Position numbers and translations under genes: made by a program. 64,000 nucleotides of DNA from Edaphobacter bradus (GTDB taxonomy: Bacteria > Acidobacteriota > Terriglobia > Terriglobales > Acidobacteriaceae), in the NCBI RefSeq assembly GCF_025685645.1, contig NZ_JAGSYF010000002.1, positions 1,445,298-1,509,297 on the forward strand, read 5' to 3'. The first letter of the stretch is position 1, and every line of letters starts with the position of its first letter. Below are positions 1-8,410 of the stretch, piece by piece. A model generated the notes under the pieces. That model had not been told where the DNA came from and did no database searches. It was given only the letters and a program-made list of their open reading frames with translations.

Positions 1-222
1 GTTGGGCGGAGTCATCAGAAACACGCCATCGGTATCGTCAAAAGCCCTGGCCAGCGCGACATGATCTTCTAGGGTCGCCGTTGCCACGTCACAACCCAGA
101 GGAGCCCAATGCCGGCCTTTTTCTTCGCTCCGTACAACCGCACGAATCTTGTGACCTTGGGCAATAAGATGCCGGACGACAGCTCCGCCCACTTTTGCGG
201 TTATGCCAGTAATTGCAAACAT
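1..222 (-). CDS. NmrA-like NAD(P)-binding protein, 5' part only
   Basis: This is the N-terminal 74 codons of a gene that runs off the left edge of the window. The start ATG at 222 follows a strong GGAGG ribosome site six bases upstream. The protein opens MFAITGITAKVGGAVVRHL, a Rossmann-fold nucleotide-binding stretch with a degenerate GxxGxxG (ITGITAKVGG). It continues with IRAVVRSEEKG and a segment ending DDTDGVFLMTPPN. That pattern is typical of the NmrA / NAD(P)H-azoreductase-like atypical SDR family, in which the reductase or sensor binds NAD(P) in the cytoplasm. The catalytic or effector part lies outside the window, so substrate and role cannot be told. The next feature on this strand is a decayed SDR gene. 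Confidence 0.75.
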   Translation of the reverse strand, partial: MFAITGITAKVGGAVVRHLIAQGHKIRAVVRSEEKGRHWAPLGCDVATATLEDHVALARAFDDTDGVFLMTPPN

Positions 223-373
223 GTATTCCTCCAAAGGCAGGCGTTGCCAGCCTGAAAGTCAGATGTGAATTGTTGTTACGGGTTGGGGACTCAAACGAGC
301 TTGGCGGGATGGAGAAGATCCGCAAAGCCGAGGCGGCGCACAAATTTGGCACGGATGCGATCCAGCACAGTCG

Positions 374-805
374 TCACAACCTCTGATCCATCCTGGCAGG
401 ATCGACAGTGACACGAAACGGCCGCTTACCGAAAGGGGCGTTCACGATGTTCACGATGGCGCCTGCGACGGCGGAGACATCGGCATCCGGTGGCACTGTA
501 CCCGTGAGAGCTTTGAGCGCCTGCTCCTCAAATCCGCCATAGGGACCATCCTGATACTCAAGCATGCGCACCTTGTCGTCAGGGGTGCCAGAGTGAGCAA
601 AGTGGTTCGTGCCGGTGGTAAATGCGCCAGGGATCACGATTGAGGTCTCGACACCTCCTTTCGCGATCGGCGAGAGCGGCATGATTCCTGCGTTGTTGAC
701 GACTACATCCACGCGGCCGAATGATTCGATCGTCTTCCTGAACAGCTGTTCGACCTCTTCCGGCTGGCTCACGTCTGATTTGCAATGCTCTGTCTGGGGC
801 GGAGC
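374..805 (-). pseudogene. SDR family oxidoreductase remnant, missing its N-terminus and an internal block
   Basis: The open frame carries pieces of a classical short-chain dehydrogenase. It starts at DVSQPEEVEQLF, continues into FGRVDVVVNNAGIMPLSPIA with the NNAG motif, then jumps directly to ETSIVIPGAFTTGTNHFAHS, which belongs near the C-terminus in this family. The Rossmann glycine motif, the central helix and the catalytic Ser and YxxxK region are all absent. A stop codon (806-808) sits immediately upstream of the surviving frame, so there is no plausible start beyond an internal GTG at 772. The roughly 130 surviving residues compare with about 250 in an intact SDR. I read it as a pseudogene made by 5' loss plus an internal deletion of about 100 codons. 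Confidence 0.75.
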
Positions 806-1189
806 TTAGGATGCGACGGACGTAACGCAACTAAAGCGCTCACGATCTCACAAAGATCTGCGTGCCTGTCGCGATCGCACAAGCGAGCATGAAGAATTTA
901 TGGAACGCGAACACGCGGAATATCTAGCTCAGGCCAGACGCCGAATTCATGGTCCTCAACGACGTGAGCCCGCCTCCCCCCACTGCAGAGGCCTGAGCGA
1001 TTTATCGCCGCAATGCTCACGTTCGTCGGATCGGCGTACCAGCTGGTCGCACAGTCTCGCTGACTATGTTCCCGCATATCCCCGTGATTGGAGCGGCAAT
1101 TTGTGGACCGCTCTAGGCTTTTCGCAGGCCAGAAACCAATCCCCGCAGTCGATCCGGGGCCCCAGCAAGTGTTCTTTGCTTGCTGGGGT
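806..1189. other. Gene-free stretch beside a decayed IS remnant
   Basis: No convincing reading frame is present. The overlapping open frames on both strands have low-complexity, Arg/Ser-rich translations typical of out-of-frame GC-rich DNA. The only structure seen is a perfect hairpin at its right end, listed separately. Confidence 0.5.
1160..1188. repeat. Perfect 10-bp hairpin within the IS3 remnant
   Basis: CCCCAGCAAG (1160-1169) pairs perfectly with CTTGCTGGGG (1179-1188) around a nine-base loop. It lies exactly where the recognisable OrfA reading stops. There is no T run on either side, so a terminator is less likely than a small palindromic repeat inserted in the IS remnant. That second reading is inference. 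Confidence 0.5.
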
Positions 1190-1322
1190 GGAAGCTCCTT
1201 CAGCCGCTTCGCCTGGTCCGTCTGCAGACCGCCATACTCTTTACGCAAGGTACTACGTCTGCTCGGTGATCGCTGCTTCCTTGCAGGCCCGCACTGTTGT
1301 CTTCCCGTTCGCGATCCGGAAG
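1190..1322 (-). mobile_element. IS3-family transposase OrfA remnant
   Basis: Reading the minus strand gives IANGKTTVRACKEAAITEQT, then a stop and a frame change, then RKEYGGLQTDQAKRLKEL. This is the helix-turn-helix and start of the leucine-zipper region of IS3-type OrfA proteins, where the usual text is an ITEQTYYxWRKEYGG motif followed by TDQAKRLKELEKEN. The break falls at the YYxW position (TAG and TAA in the first frame) and the reading ends at KEL, next to a perfect hairpin. OrfB, the rest of OrfA and both terminal inverted repeats are missing, so the element is dead. Confidence 0.7.
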
Positions 1323-1360
1323 CTCGTCGTCACAAGCTCGGAGGCGGCTGCACGATTCGG

Positions 1361-2299
1361 TTACGGGGCGTCAGGTTCAGGGCCGGTTACGCCCAACGTG
1401 ATCTCGAAGCGGAACGATTCCTGAGGTTCGAGCGCAATCGCGGATCCATCCCGTTGGGCTCGAGCGAGAGTGTTGTGAGGCGACGAGGTAGGTTCAAGCG
1501 CGACCGCGTATTGCAGGTGCTCCCGCTCTCCTTCGGGCCAGCCGCCGTAGCACAACCATATCCCGAGGTAGGGAAGCGCCTGTGTGTCGAAGTGGACCTC
1601 GAGCGACTGCCGGGACGCCGCTCGGTAGATGCGGCATCTGCCCTCGGTGAGCCGCCTGGTGTACAGCATCTCTGCGGTACCGTCATGTTCGCCGCCGGCG
1701 CGGTCCAGGCGGATTCCCTGTTGGGTTACTGGCCACGACACCATGTCTCCCGGTTGCCCCAGCCGGTCGGCGCGGGAGTAATCGAGCCGAAGCGAATCGA
1801 CCTCGGCAGGCAGGAAGATCTCATCGCCCGGCGCGACGGCAAACAGGGGATGGCAGGCGTAGAGAAAGGATTGCGGTGTTTCGGCGACATTCTGAATGGA
1901 GTATGCCAAGCGCAGTTGGCTGCCGTTGACGCTGACGGACTTCTCAAAGCGCAGCGGACGGCTGAAACCGATCGCCGCCTCGGTCAGTGCCTGCTTGTTG
2001 GAGCGGAGCACCGTCCATCCCAGTTGCCAGAAGTCCCCGTGGTCCGGCGCCGATCCCCCGCTCGTCTCTGGACCGGACGGCCCAACCGTCGGGAGGCACT
2101 CTTCAATCCCGGCGCACGGCCCGTTTCGAAACGAGGCATCCGGGTTCTCATGGATACGAGAGGCCTCGTGTCGAGATTGCGTCAGGAACTCGACGCCGGA
2201 CGAAAGGCTCTTGATGGAGGCGATACGTCCGCCCTCGCTGGGCACGATCTCTGCCGCCAGCTCAGACGAGGTCAAGCGGTAGCGATTGTTAGAAGACAT
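1361..2299 (-). CDS. Galactose mutarotase-like (aldose 1-epimerase superfamily) protein
   Basis: This 312-residue protein lacks a signal peptide and should be cytoplasmic. The sequence reads as a galactose-mutarotase-like beta-sandwich: EIVPSEGGRIASIKS near residue 16-30 (substrate-side start of the fold), a DHGDFWQLGW segment near 85-95, and a HPLFAVAPGDEIFLP block near 170, where the His is typical of the catalytic region. The likely role is anomer interconversion of a hexose released by the neighbouring glycosidases. It is divergent from textbook GalM, so the exact sugar is unknown. It is transcribed divergently from the TonB receptor gene across a 486-bp regulatory region. A shorter homologue lies at 39520-40146. 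Confidence 0.7.
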   Translation of the reverse strand: MSSNNRYRLTSSELAAEIVPSEGGRIASIKSLSSGVEFLTQSRHEASRIHENPDASFRNGPCAGIEECLPTVGPSGPETSGGSAPDHGDFWQLGWTVLRSNKQALTEAAIGFSRPLRFEKSVSVNGSQLRLAYSIQNVAETPQSFLYACHPLFAVAPGDEIFLPAEVDSLRLDYSRADRLGQPGDMVSWPVTQQGIRLDRAGGEHDGTAEMLYTRRLTEGRCRIYRAASRQSLEVHFDTQALPYLGIWLCYGGWPEGEREHLQYAVALEPTSSPHNTLARAQRDGSAIALEPQESFRFEITLGVTGPEPDAP

Positions 2300-2361
2300 A
2301 GTGCAACCGAGCCCTGCAAAGAGCCTCTTTCATGAAATCTGTGTGTGAACAAACATAGGAG

Positions 2362-2390
2362 ACGGTAACGAATGGTGGCCAATGAGTCAA
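2362..2390 (-). promoter_or_regulatory. Putative promoter of the mutarotase-like gene
   Basis: On the minus strand, TTGACT (2385-2390) is followed after 17 bases by TACCGT (2362-2367). The -10 overlaps a CGTTACCG half-site resembling the operator core found nearby, and the full operator copy at 2406-2418 lies just upstream of the -35. The -10 is weak, so this is tentative. Confidence 0.4.
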
Positions 2391-2405
2391 GAGAGTACCC
2401 AGTCC

Positions 2406-2418
2406 GGTAACGTACACA
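2406..2418. promoter_or_regulatory. Locus 1 operator copy A (probable LacI-family site)
   Basis: GGTAACGTACACA is identical to the copy at 2679-2691. Its complement contains GTGTACGTTACC, also present at 21197-21208. It sits in the divergent region, upstream of the mutarotase-like promoter. Confidence 0.6.
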
Positions 2419-2643
2419 TCAACCCGGGCCGGCCAACCCGCAGAGGCGTTGTGGGCTGACCGTTCCTCCTGTAGCCTTTAGCGCATGTCAGAAACGCGCC
2501 AGGGCCGCGCGTGGGGGCGGCGTGGAGTGGAAGACGAGGGTGCGGAAGCCGCTTGTTTGTGGAAGGTTCGCGGCCCAGCGCGGCTCCATTTACCGAGGAC
2601 AGCTCGCGGAAACTGCCCTTCGAATCAGGTGCGCGAAAAACCC

Positions 2644-2671
2644 TTGACAAGCGTGCATTGAAACCCATAAT
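2644..2671 (+). promoter_or_regulatory. Sigma-70 type promoter of the first TonB receptor
   Basis: TTGACA (2644-2649) and CATAAT (2666-2671) are separated by 16 bases. An operator-like motif begins seven bases after the -10, so bound repressor would cover the transcription start. The expected leader is about 105 bases before the ATG at 2786. Confidence 0.7.
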
Positions 2672-2678
2672 GTTCGCC

Positions 2679-2696
2679 GGTAACGTACACATAAAC
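2679..2696. promoter_or_regulatory. Locus 1 operator copy B (probable LacI-family site)
   Basis: GGTAACGTACACATAAAC lies directly downstream of the -10 of the TonB receptor promoter. On the opposite strand it reads GTTTATGTGTACGTTACC, sharing the GTGTACGTTACC core with copies A and D. Position over the start site fits repression by the LacI-type protein encoded at 8411-9505. Confidence 0.65.
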
Positions 2697-2785
2697 GCTG
2701 AGCCTCCTGAAACGATCGATGCTGACCCCTTGGTCACGGTCGTCATGCAAAGGCAAAACGCGGTAAGGAAGAGAGGCAACAACAG

Positions 2786-5700
2786 ATGGCAGCTCAATTT
2801 TTGAGGAAGGTGTCGCAAGTCGGATTCCTTGGCCTTCTCTGCCTGCTGACGATCGGGCTTGTCACGGAGCAGGCTCGCGCACAGCAGGACCAGGGTGGCA
2901 TTACCGGTTTCGTTAAGGACCCTACCGGGGCGATGGTCCCTGGGGCCGACGTGACCGTCACCAATCTGGACACGGGCCTCGTGCTCCACGCGAAATCGAG
3001 CTCGGGCGGGGCGTACACGGTTGCGCCGGTCAAAATCGGAAACTATACGGTATCCGCCCATGCACCTGGATTTGGTGTCACAACGGAGACGGGTGTCCAC
3101 GTCGATATTCAGCAACGCGCGGAGGTCACGCTGACGCTCAAAGTCGGAGGGGTCAGTGAAACGGTGTCGGTCGATACCCAGGCGCCCCTTCTTCAGTCGC
3201 AGGACGCATCCGTCCAGCAGGTTATTACGGCGCACGACATCGACACAACGCCGCTCAATGGACGCAACTTTGTCTATATCGCGCAATTGACGGCCGGCAT
3301 CGCTCCCCCGGGGGGCAATACCACGCGCGGCTCCGGCACGGGCGACTTCGTGGCAAACGGCCAGCGCACCGCCCAAAACGACTTCATCCTCGATGGTGTG
3401 GACAACAATACGAATCTGGTCGACTTCCTCAACGGATCGAGCTATGTGATGCGCCCACCTCCCGATGCGCTGGCGGAGTTTGCGATCCAGACCAGCAGCT
3501 TCAGTGCAGAGTTTGGACACTCTGCAGGCGCCGTCGTCAACGCCAGCATCAAGTCCGGCACAAACAAGATTCACGGTGACGTGTGGGAGTACTTCCGCAA
3601 TACGAAGCTGGACGCCAAGGATTGGGATGTGCCGACGATCCCGGTCTATCACGAGAACCAGTTTGGAGCGACCGTTGGTCTCCCCATCCTGCACGACAAG
3701 CTGTTTTACTTCGGAGACATTGAGGCGAACCGGATATCGTTCGGTAAGACCTATCTCGAAAGCGTGCCTACGGTGAAGGAGCGGAATGGTGACTTCACGG
3801 AGCTGCTGGACGGCACAATCAACGGGAAGGGGGGGCCTGTTCAGCTGTATGCGGCGAACTCGGGCGGCGCAGCGACCATGAGCTGCAATGGCGTCAACAA
3901 TGTCATCTGCCCCTCGCAGATCAACAAGGTCGCCCAAAACATTCTGAAGATGTATCCGATGCCCAATACGAACGGGGCTACTCTCTACAACAATTTCATC
4001 ATCAATGCACCGACCCATCAGAATACGATTCAGTGGGACCAGCGTCTGGATTGGAACATCAGCCCGAAGGACCAGGCGTATTTTCGTTATAGCTACCTGC
4101 ACGGAACCACGCTGAACACTCCCCCGCTGGGTCCAATCCTCGACGGCACTCCGTACGGGGGAACCAACGATACCAACTTGGCCGAGAATGGCATGCTGAG
4201 CGAGACGCACTTTTTCTCTCCGACGCTGTCCAATGAGTTTCGTTTTGGGTACAACTGGGGCAGCTTTGCGTTCCTGCAGCCGAACGCAAATGTGAACCTC
4301 GCTCCCACGCTGGGCCTGGGCGGCATTCCGTTTTCCCGCAACGAGGGCGGCCTTCCGCTCGGTGTCGTCTATGGACTGAGCAACTGGGGTTCGCAGGGCA
4401 CATCCAACGAGTCGCAGAACGTCTACCAGATTCTCGATAACGTGGCGAAGACGATTGGCCAGCACTCCATTCGCGCCGGCGTCACATTCCAGGCGATCCG
4501 TTTCTTCTATCGGTACGCTTCGTCCTCGCTTGGCAACTACTACTTCACCGGTGCGCTGACGAGCGCTCCGGCTGTGAATGCTCCCACGGGTTCCGGCATC
4601 GCCGACTTCCTGCTGGACCAGATGGATACCTCGGCACTCTCCACGGCCCCGAACGTCAACGACGCACTCTGGTATCGCGCGGGGTACGTGCAGGACGATT
4701 GGAAGGTGACCGATCGTCTCACCGTCAACGTGGGCCTGCGCTACGACTACTACCAGCCCTACAAAGAGAACTCGGGGAGCCAGATGAACTTTATTCCCTC
4801 GACCCTTGGCATTGGGACTGGCTCTGGAACGTTGCTTCTTCCGTCGCGGATCCAGAACAGCGTCGTGCTGGGCTCGAAGTTTACGAATCTTCTCCTGAAG
4901 GACAACATCAATGTCGCGTACACCGGCAACGACCGGCTGACGAACGCCCAGAGTACCGACTTTGCCCCCCGTATCGGCATCTCCTACCGCGTCACTCCTA
5001 AGATGGTGGCTCGTGCCGGCTTCGGCATCTTCTACGGTGGTCTGGAGAGCCAGGGCGGCAACAACCTTGGGGACAACTTCCCGTTCCGCGGTCAGGTCAA
5101 CGTGGTCCGACCGAGTTGCAACCTGGGCAACTGCCCCTCGAGCGGCATTACGCTCGAGTCCGGAGAGTCCGCGGCTCTCGCGGCCGGGCTTCTGAACTCA
5201 GTAAGCCTGCCAGGTCTGCATGCAACGGACTTCAACATCCAGACTCCATACACCGAGAACTACAACGTCTCACTCCAGTATGAGATTCAGCCCTCGCTGG
5301 CTGCGACGATCAGCTACGTGGGCAACGAATCCCGGCACCTGAGCACGTACTTTGATCCCCAGACGCTGCGGGCGCTCTTCCCGAATGGCACGGCGGGCCA
5401 GCCGCTCCAGCCCTTCCCGGATCTGGGCGGCATCGGCACCGTTCACTACGGAGGTCTCAGTACCTACAACTCGCTGCAGGCGAAGATGGAGAAGCGTTAC
5501 TCGCACGGCCTGAGCTTTCTGGCGACCTATACCTGGGCGCACGCGCTCGACGATACGAGCTCCGCGGGTGGGCTCTCCAGCGGCACGGGCTATCGCAATC
5601 CGGTCCTCATCCCGCTCAGAATGGAGCTCACCAACTCAACCTATGATGTGCGGAACCGGTTCACCATCAACGGCAACTACGAACTTCCCTTCGGGAAGGG

Positions 5701-6298
5701 CCGCGCCTTCCTCAACCACGGCGGTTGGCTGGACGAAGTGGTGGGCGGTTGGTCGGCAAGTGCGACGTGGGTGGCCCAGACCGGTGAGCCCTTCTCGGTG
5801 GGCTCCAATACTCCGGGGCCAACCGGTGGCGGCGCGCGCGGTCTCAAGGGAGGCGATCCGTTTGCGCCTGGTGTCGCGGACCCGGGCTCGATCTCCAAAG
5901 CCCAGTTGCCCACCTGCAGTCTGCCGACCCGCACCAAACAGCACTGGTTCAACAACTGCCAGTTCATCAACCCGACGCCTGGAACGGCGTTGAATATACC
6001 CAGCCCCATCACGGATACGGCGACCGCGTTGCGGTTTCTCGGCGGTCGGGCCAATCTCGTCTACGGGCCAGGCTACCAGCGGACGAACATGTCGCTGTTC
6101 AAGAACTTTATCACGTTGCGCGAACAGTATCTGCAGTTCCGCGCGGACGCATTCAATCTCTTCAACAACCCGTCGCTCGGGAACCCGAACGGCACCAGCG
6201 TAGGAGGCGGTGCAACCAGCATCCAGGGGACACGTTTCATGCAGAACTTGACCCCGGATGCGCGGTTCTTCCAGATCTCTGCGAAGTACGTGTTCTAA
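2786..6298 (+). CDS. TonB-dependent outer-membrane receptor, Oar-like, with carboxypeptidase-regulatory domain
   Basis: This 1170-residue receptor is predicted to import oligosaccharides across the outer membrane using TonB energy. A Sec signal peptide covers about residues 1-33, ending ARAQ. An Ig-like carboxypeptidase regulatory domain follows (GGITGFVKDPTGAMVPGADV, about 37-120). A plug domain comes next, with LNGRNFVYIAQL and FILDGVDNN, then a long beta-barrel ending in ISAKYVF with the terminal aromatic of outer-membrane proteins. The architecture and size match the Oar-like receptors that Acidobacteriota use in place of SusC, and no SusD partner is present. The ATG at 2786 follows GGAAGAGAGG. 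A clear promoter and an operator precede it, and a strong hairpin follows, before the GH97 gene. The substrate is inferred only from its neighbours. Confidence 0.9.
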   Translation: MAAQFLRKVSQVGFLGLLCLLTIGLVTEQARAQQDQGGITGFVKDPTGAMVPGADVTVTNLDTGLVLHAKSSSGGAYTVAPVKIGNYTVSAHAPGFGVTTETGVHVDIQQRAEVTLTLKVGGVSETVSVDTQAPLLQSQDASVQQVITAHDIDTTPLNGRNFVYIAQLTAGIAPPGGNTTRGSGTGDFVANGQRTAQNDFILDGVDNNTNLVDFLNGSSYVMRPPPDALAEFAIQTSSFSAEFGHSAGAVVNASIKSGTNKIHGDVWEYFRNTKLDAKDWDVPTIPVYHENQFGATVGLPILHDKLFYFGDIEANRISFGKTYLESVPTVKERNGDFTELLDGTINGKGGPVQLYAANSGGAATMSCNGVNNVICPSQINKVAQNILKMYPMPNTNGATLYNNFIINAPTHQNTIQWDQRLDWNISPKDQAYFRYSYLHGTTLNTPPLGPILDGTPYGGTNDTNLAENGMLSETHFFSPTLSNEFRFGYNWGSFAFLQPNANVNLAPTLGLGGIPFSRNEGGLPLGVVYGLSNWGSQGTSNESQNVYQILDNVAKTIGQHSIRAGVTFQAIRFFYRYASSSLGNYYFTGALTSAPAVNAPTGSGIADFLLDQMDTSALSTAPNVNDALWYRAGYVQDDWKVTDRLTVNVGLRYDYYQPYKENSGSQMNFIPSTLGIGTGSGTLLLPSRIQNSVVLGSKFTNLLLKDNINVAYTGNDRLTNAQSTDFAPRIGISYRVTPKMVARAGFGIFYGGLESQGGNNLGDNFPFRGQVNVVRPSCNLGNCPSSGITLESGESAALAAGLLNSVSLPGLHATDFNIQTPYTENYNVSLQYEIQPSLAATISYVGNESRHLSTYFDPQTLRALFPNGTAGQPLQPFPDLGGIGTVHYGGLSTYNSLQAKMEKRYSHGLSFLATYTWAHALDDTSSAGGLSSGTGYRNPVLIPLRMELTNSTYDVRNRFTINGNYELPFGKGRAFLNHGGWLDEVVGGWSASATWVAQTGEPFSVGSNTPGPTGGGARGLKGGDPFAPGVADPGSISKAQLPTCSLPTRTKQHWFNNCQFINPTPGTALNIPSPITDTATALRFLGGRANLVYGPGYQRTNMSLFKNFITLREQYLQFRADAFNLFNNPSLGNPNGTSVGGGATSIQGTRFMQNLTPDARFFQISAKYVF

Positions 6299-6306
6299 CC
6301 CCAACC

Positions 6307-6349
6307 GGGCGCATGGCACTCCTCCCTTCCGGGGGCCATGCGCCCTTTC
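6307..6349 (+). terminator. Intrinsic terminator or attenuator after the TonB receptor
   Basis: GGGCGCATGGC (6307-6317) pairs perfectly with GCCATGCGCCC (6335-6345) and is followed by TTTC. The T tract is short, so partial read-through into the GH97 gene is likely. That would give the usual excess of receptor over enzyme. Confidence 0.65.
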
Positions 6350-6392
6350 ACGCAACAAGAGTCACCCGTATCCCAACTTCGAGGTTCGAGGC

Positions 6393-8393
6393 GTGTTGAA
6401 GTCTGCTTTGCGCTGTGTAACGTGCCTCCCCTTTCTGTTCTCTCTGACTTCTATTGCGCAAAAACAGACGACCTTGGCATCTCCCGATGGTCGGATCGCG
6501 ATACGCTTCGATACCGTGAGCTCTCAGGGCAAGCCGGTGGCCACAGGCCGGCTTGTCTACAATATTCAATTCCTGGGTAAATCCGTGGTGGATCAGTCAG
6601 CTCTCGGGCTCACACTCGATGGACACCCTCCACTTGGCAGCGCGGTCACCATCACCAAGGCAGAAAGCACAAGCGGCGTGGACGATTACGCGATGCAGTT
6701 CCAGAAGGTGGGGCACGTTCACGACGCTTACAATGGCCTGCTTTTCGAGACGACAGAAGATTCTGCGCCGCACCGCACTTTGGAGATCGAGGCGCGCGCC
6801 TACAACAACGGTGTTGCCTTCCGGTACCTGTTGCCAGAACAGGATGCCCTCAAGGAGATCAAGCTGCGCCAGGAAGACACAGAATTTCGGCTTCCGACAG
6901 ATGCTACCGACTGGCTCCTCGCTCTCCCGAACTACCGCAGTAGCTACGAGAGTGAGTACGTCAAGTTGCCGACAACAGCTCTGAGCAATCAGGGCGGCGT
7001 GTCCAGCAGCTTTCTCATCGGCCTTCCGCTATTGATGCAGGAACCGGGCGTGGCATGGCTATCGCTGATGGAGGCCGACATCGAAGGCAGCACGAGCATG
7101 TATGTCACCAACCCTTCGGGCAACTGGGCTGGGCATTACTTTGTGGCGAAGCTTGCTCCACGATTCGACGATCCAACCGTTGCGCTATTGAGCAAGAGTC
7201 CCTATCACTCCGCTTGGCGGGTGATCGGGATTGCGGACGATCCTGGACGCTTTATCGAGTCGACGCTTGTCTATGACCTTAGTCCGGCCAGCCGTGTTGC
7301 TGACACGAGCTGGATTCAGGCTGGCAAGGCTTCGTGGAACTGGTGGGTCGATGATGTCGATGAGGATGGGCATCCGTCCTTCAGCACCAAGAATATGGAG
7401 CACTACGTCGACTTCTCGGCAGCCTCAGGCTTCCGTTACATGATGCTCGATGCGGGATGGGCCGTTGGCCGTGACATCACACATATGAATGGGAAGGTCG
7501 ATGTTCCCGAGCTTGTGCGCTACGCCGCCGCGAAGAACGTCAAGGTATGGATATGGTGCTATTCGGAGTCGGTGATGGACCAAATGAAGGAGGCATTTCC
7601 CCTCTTCGAGAAGTGGGGCGTCACCGGCGTGAAGATCGACTTCATCAATCGTGACGACCAGAGAGGGGTGCAGTTCTATTACGACACGGCTCGCGAAGCC
7701 GCGGCCCACCACCTAATGGTGGACTTCCACGGGACGAGGACGCCGTGGGGACTCGAGCGCACCTACCCCAATGTGATGAGCTATGAGGGCGTTCTTGGCA
7801 TTGAAAACAATAAGGTCGGAAGACGCGATAGCCCCGTGGACCGTTCGGTGTTCCCGTACACTCGACTGATTGCGGGTCCCATGGACTACACCCCGGGCGC
7901 CTTCAACAACGAGACGGAAAATGCGTTCGAAGCTCGAAATACGAGCCCGATGGCGATGGGTACGCGGGCGCAACAACTCGCCCTCTATGTGATCTTCCAG
8001 AGCCCGATTCAGATGGTCTCGGACAGCCCCCAGGCATACCAGGGACAGCCCGCGTTCCAGTTCATCAAGGACGTGCCTGCTTCCTGGGACTCTGTAAAGG
8101 TCCTCGACGGCGAGCCGGGCGAGTACACGACCATCGCCCGCCAGCACGGGGACGAGTGGTATCTGGGCAGCATGACCAACTGGACGCCGCGCACGCTCTC
8201 GGTTCCGCTCAGCTTTCTAGGGGAGGGCGTCTATCGTGCGGAGATATATGCGGACGGCCCCGATGCGGCGAAGGAGCCTAAGGAGGTCGATATTCGGAAG
8301 CAACTGGTTCGCAAGGGGCAGGTGTTGACCCTTAAGCTTGCACCGGGCGGGGGATGTGCGATTCGCTTTGTGCCGGCGCGGCAGACACGATGA
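6393..8393 (+). CDS. GH97 family alpha-glycosidase, probable retaining alpha-galactosidase type
   Basis: This 666-residue secreted enzyme has a short Sec-type signal (residues 1-22, ending SIAQ), the N-terminal beta-sandwich of GH97 (from about 25 to 290), a TIM barrel from about 300 and a C-terminal beta domain. The barrel shows WNWWVDDVDEDG, YMMLDAGW and GVKIDFIN. Asp416 in KIDF and Glu471 in LGIE fall where the retaining GH97 enzymes (known from Bacteroides) have nucleophile and acid/base. The inverting SusB-type enzymes instead use Glu residues. This favours alpha-galactosidase or a related retaining activity. I chose GTG at 6393 because GAGG lies upstream and the signal peptide starts there; longer in-frame versions would overlap the receptor gene and the terminator. 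It ends 17 bp from the convergent LacI gene. Confidence 0.85.
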   Translation: MLKSALRCVTCLPFLFSLTSIAQKQTTLASPDGRIAIRFDTVSSQGKPVATGRLVYNIQFLGKSVVDQSALGLTLDGHPPLGSAVTITKAESTSGVDDYAMQFQKVGHVHDAYNGLLFETTEDSAPHRTLEIEARAYNNGVAFRYLLPEQDALKEIKLRQEDTEFRLPTDATDWLLALPNYRSSYESEYVKLPTTALSNQGGVSSSFLIGLPLLMQEPGVAWLSLMEADIEGSTSMYVTNPSGNWAGHYFVAKLAPRFDDPTVALLSKSPYHSAWRVIGIADDPGRFIESTLVYDLSPASRVADTSWIQAGKASWNWWVDDVDEDGHPSFSTKNMEHYVDFSAASGFRYMMLDAGWAVGRDITHMNGKVDVPELVRYAAAKNVKVWIWCYSESVMDQMKEAFPLFEKWGVTGVKIDFINRDDQRGVQFYYDTAREAAAHHLMVDFHGTRTPWGLERTYPNVMSYEGVLGIENNKVGRRDSPVDRSVFPYTRLIAGPMDYTPGAFNNETENAFEARNTSPMAMGTRAQQLALYVIFQSPIQMVSDSPQAYQGQPAFQFIKDVPASWDSVKVLDGEPGEYTTIARQHGDEWYLGSMTNWTPRTLSVPLSFLGEGVYRAEIYADGPDAAKEPKEVDIRKQLVRKGQVLTLKLAPGGGCAIRFVPARQTR

Positions 8394-8410
8394 GCTACAC
8401 CAGGCAGCGA

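Noticed and set aside
2387..4465. 692-codon open frame antisense to the first TonB receptor
   Set aside because: Arg/Val-rich translation with no domain, no ribosome site, and complete overlap with a well-supported receptor gene. It is a GC-rich shadow frame.
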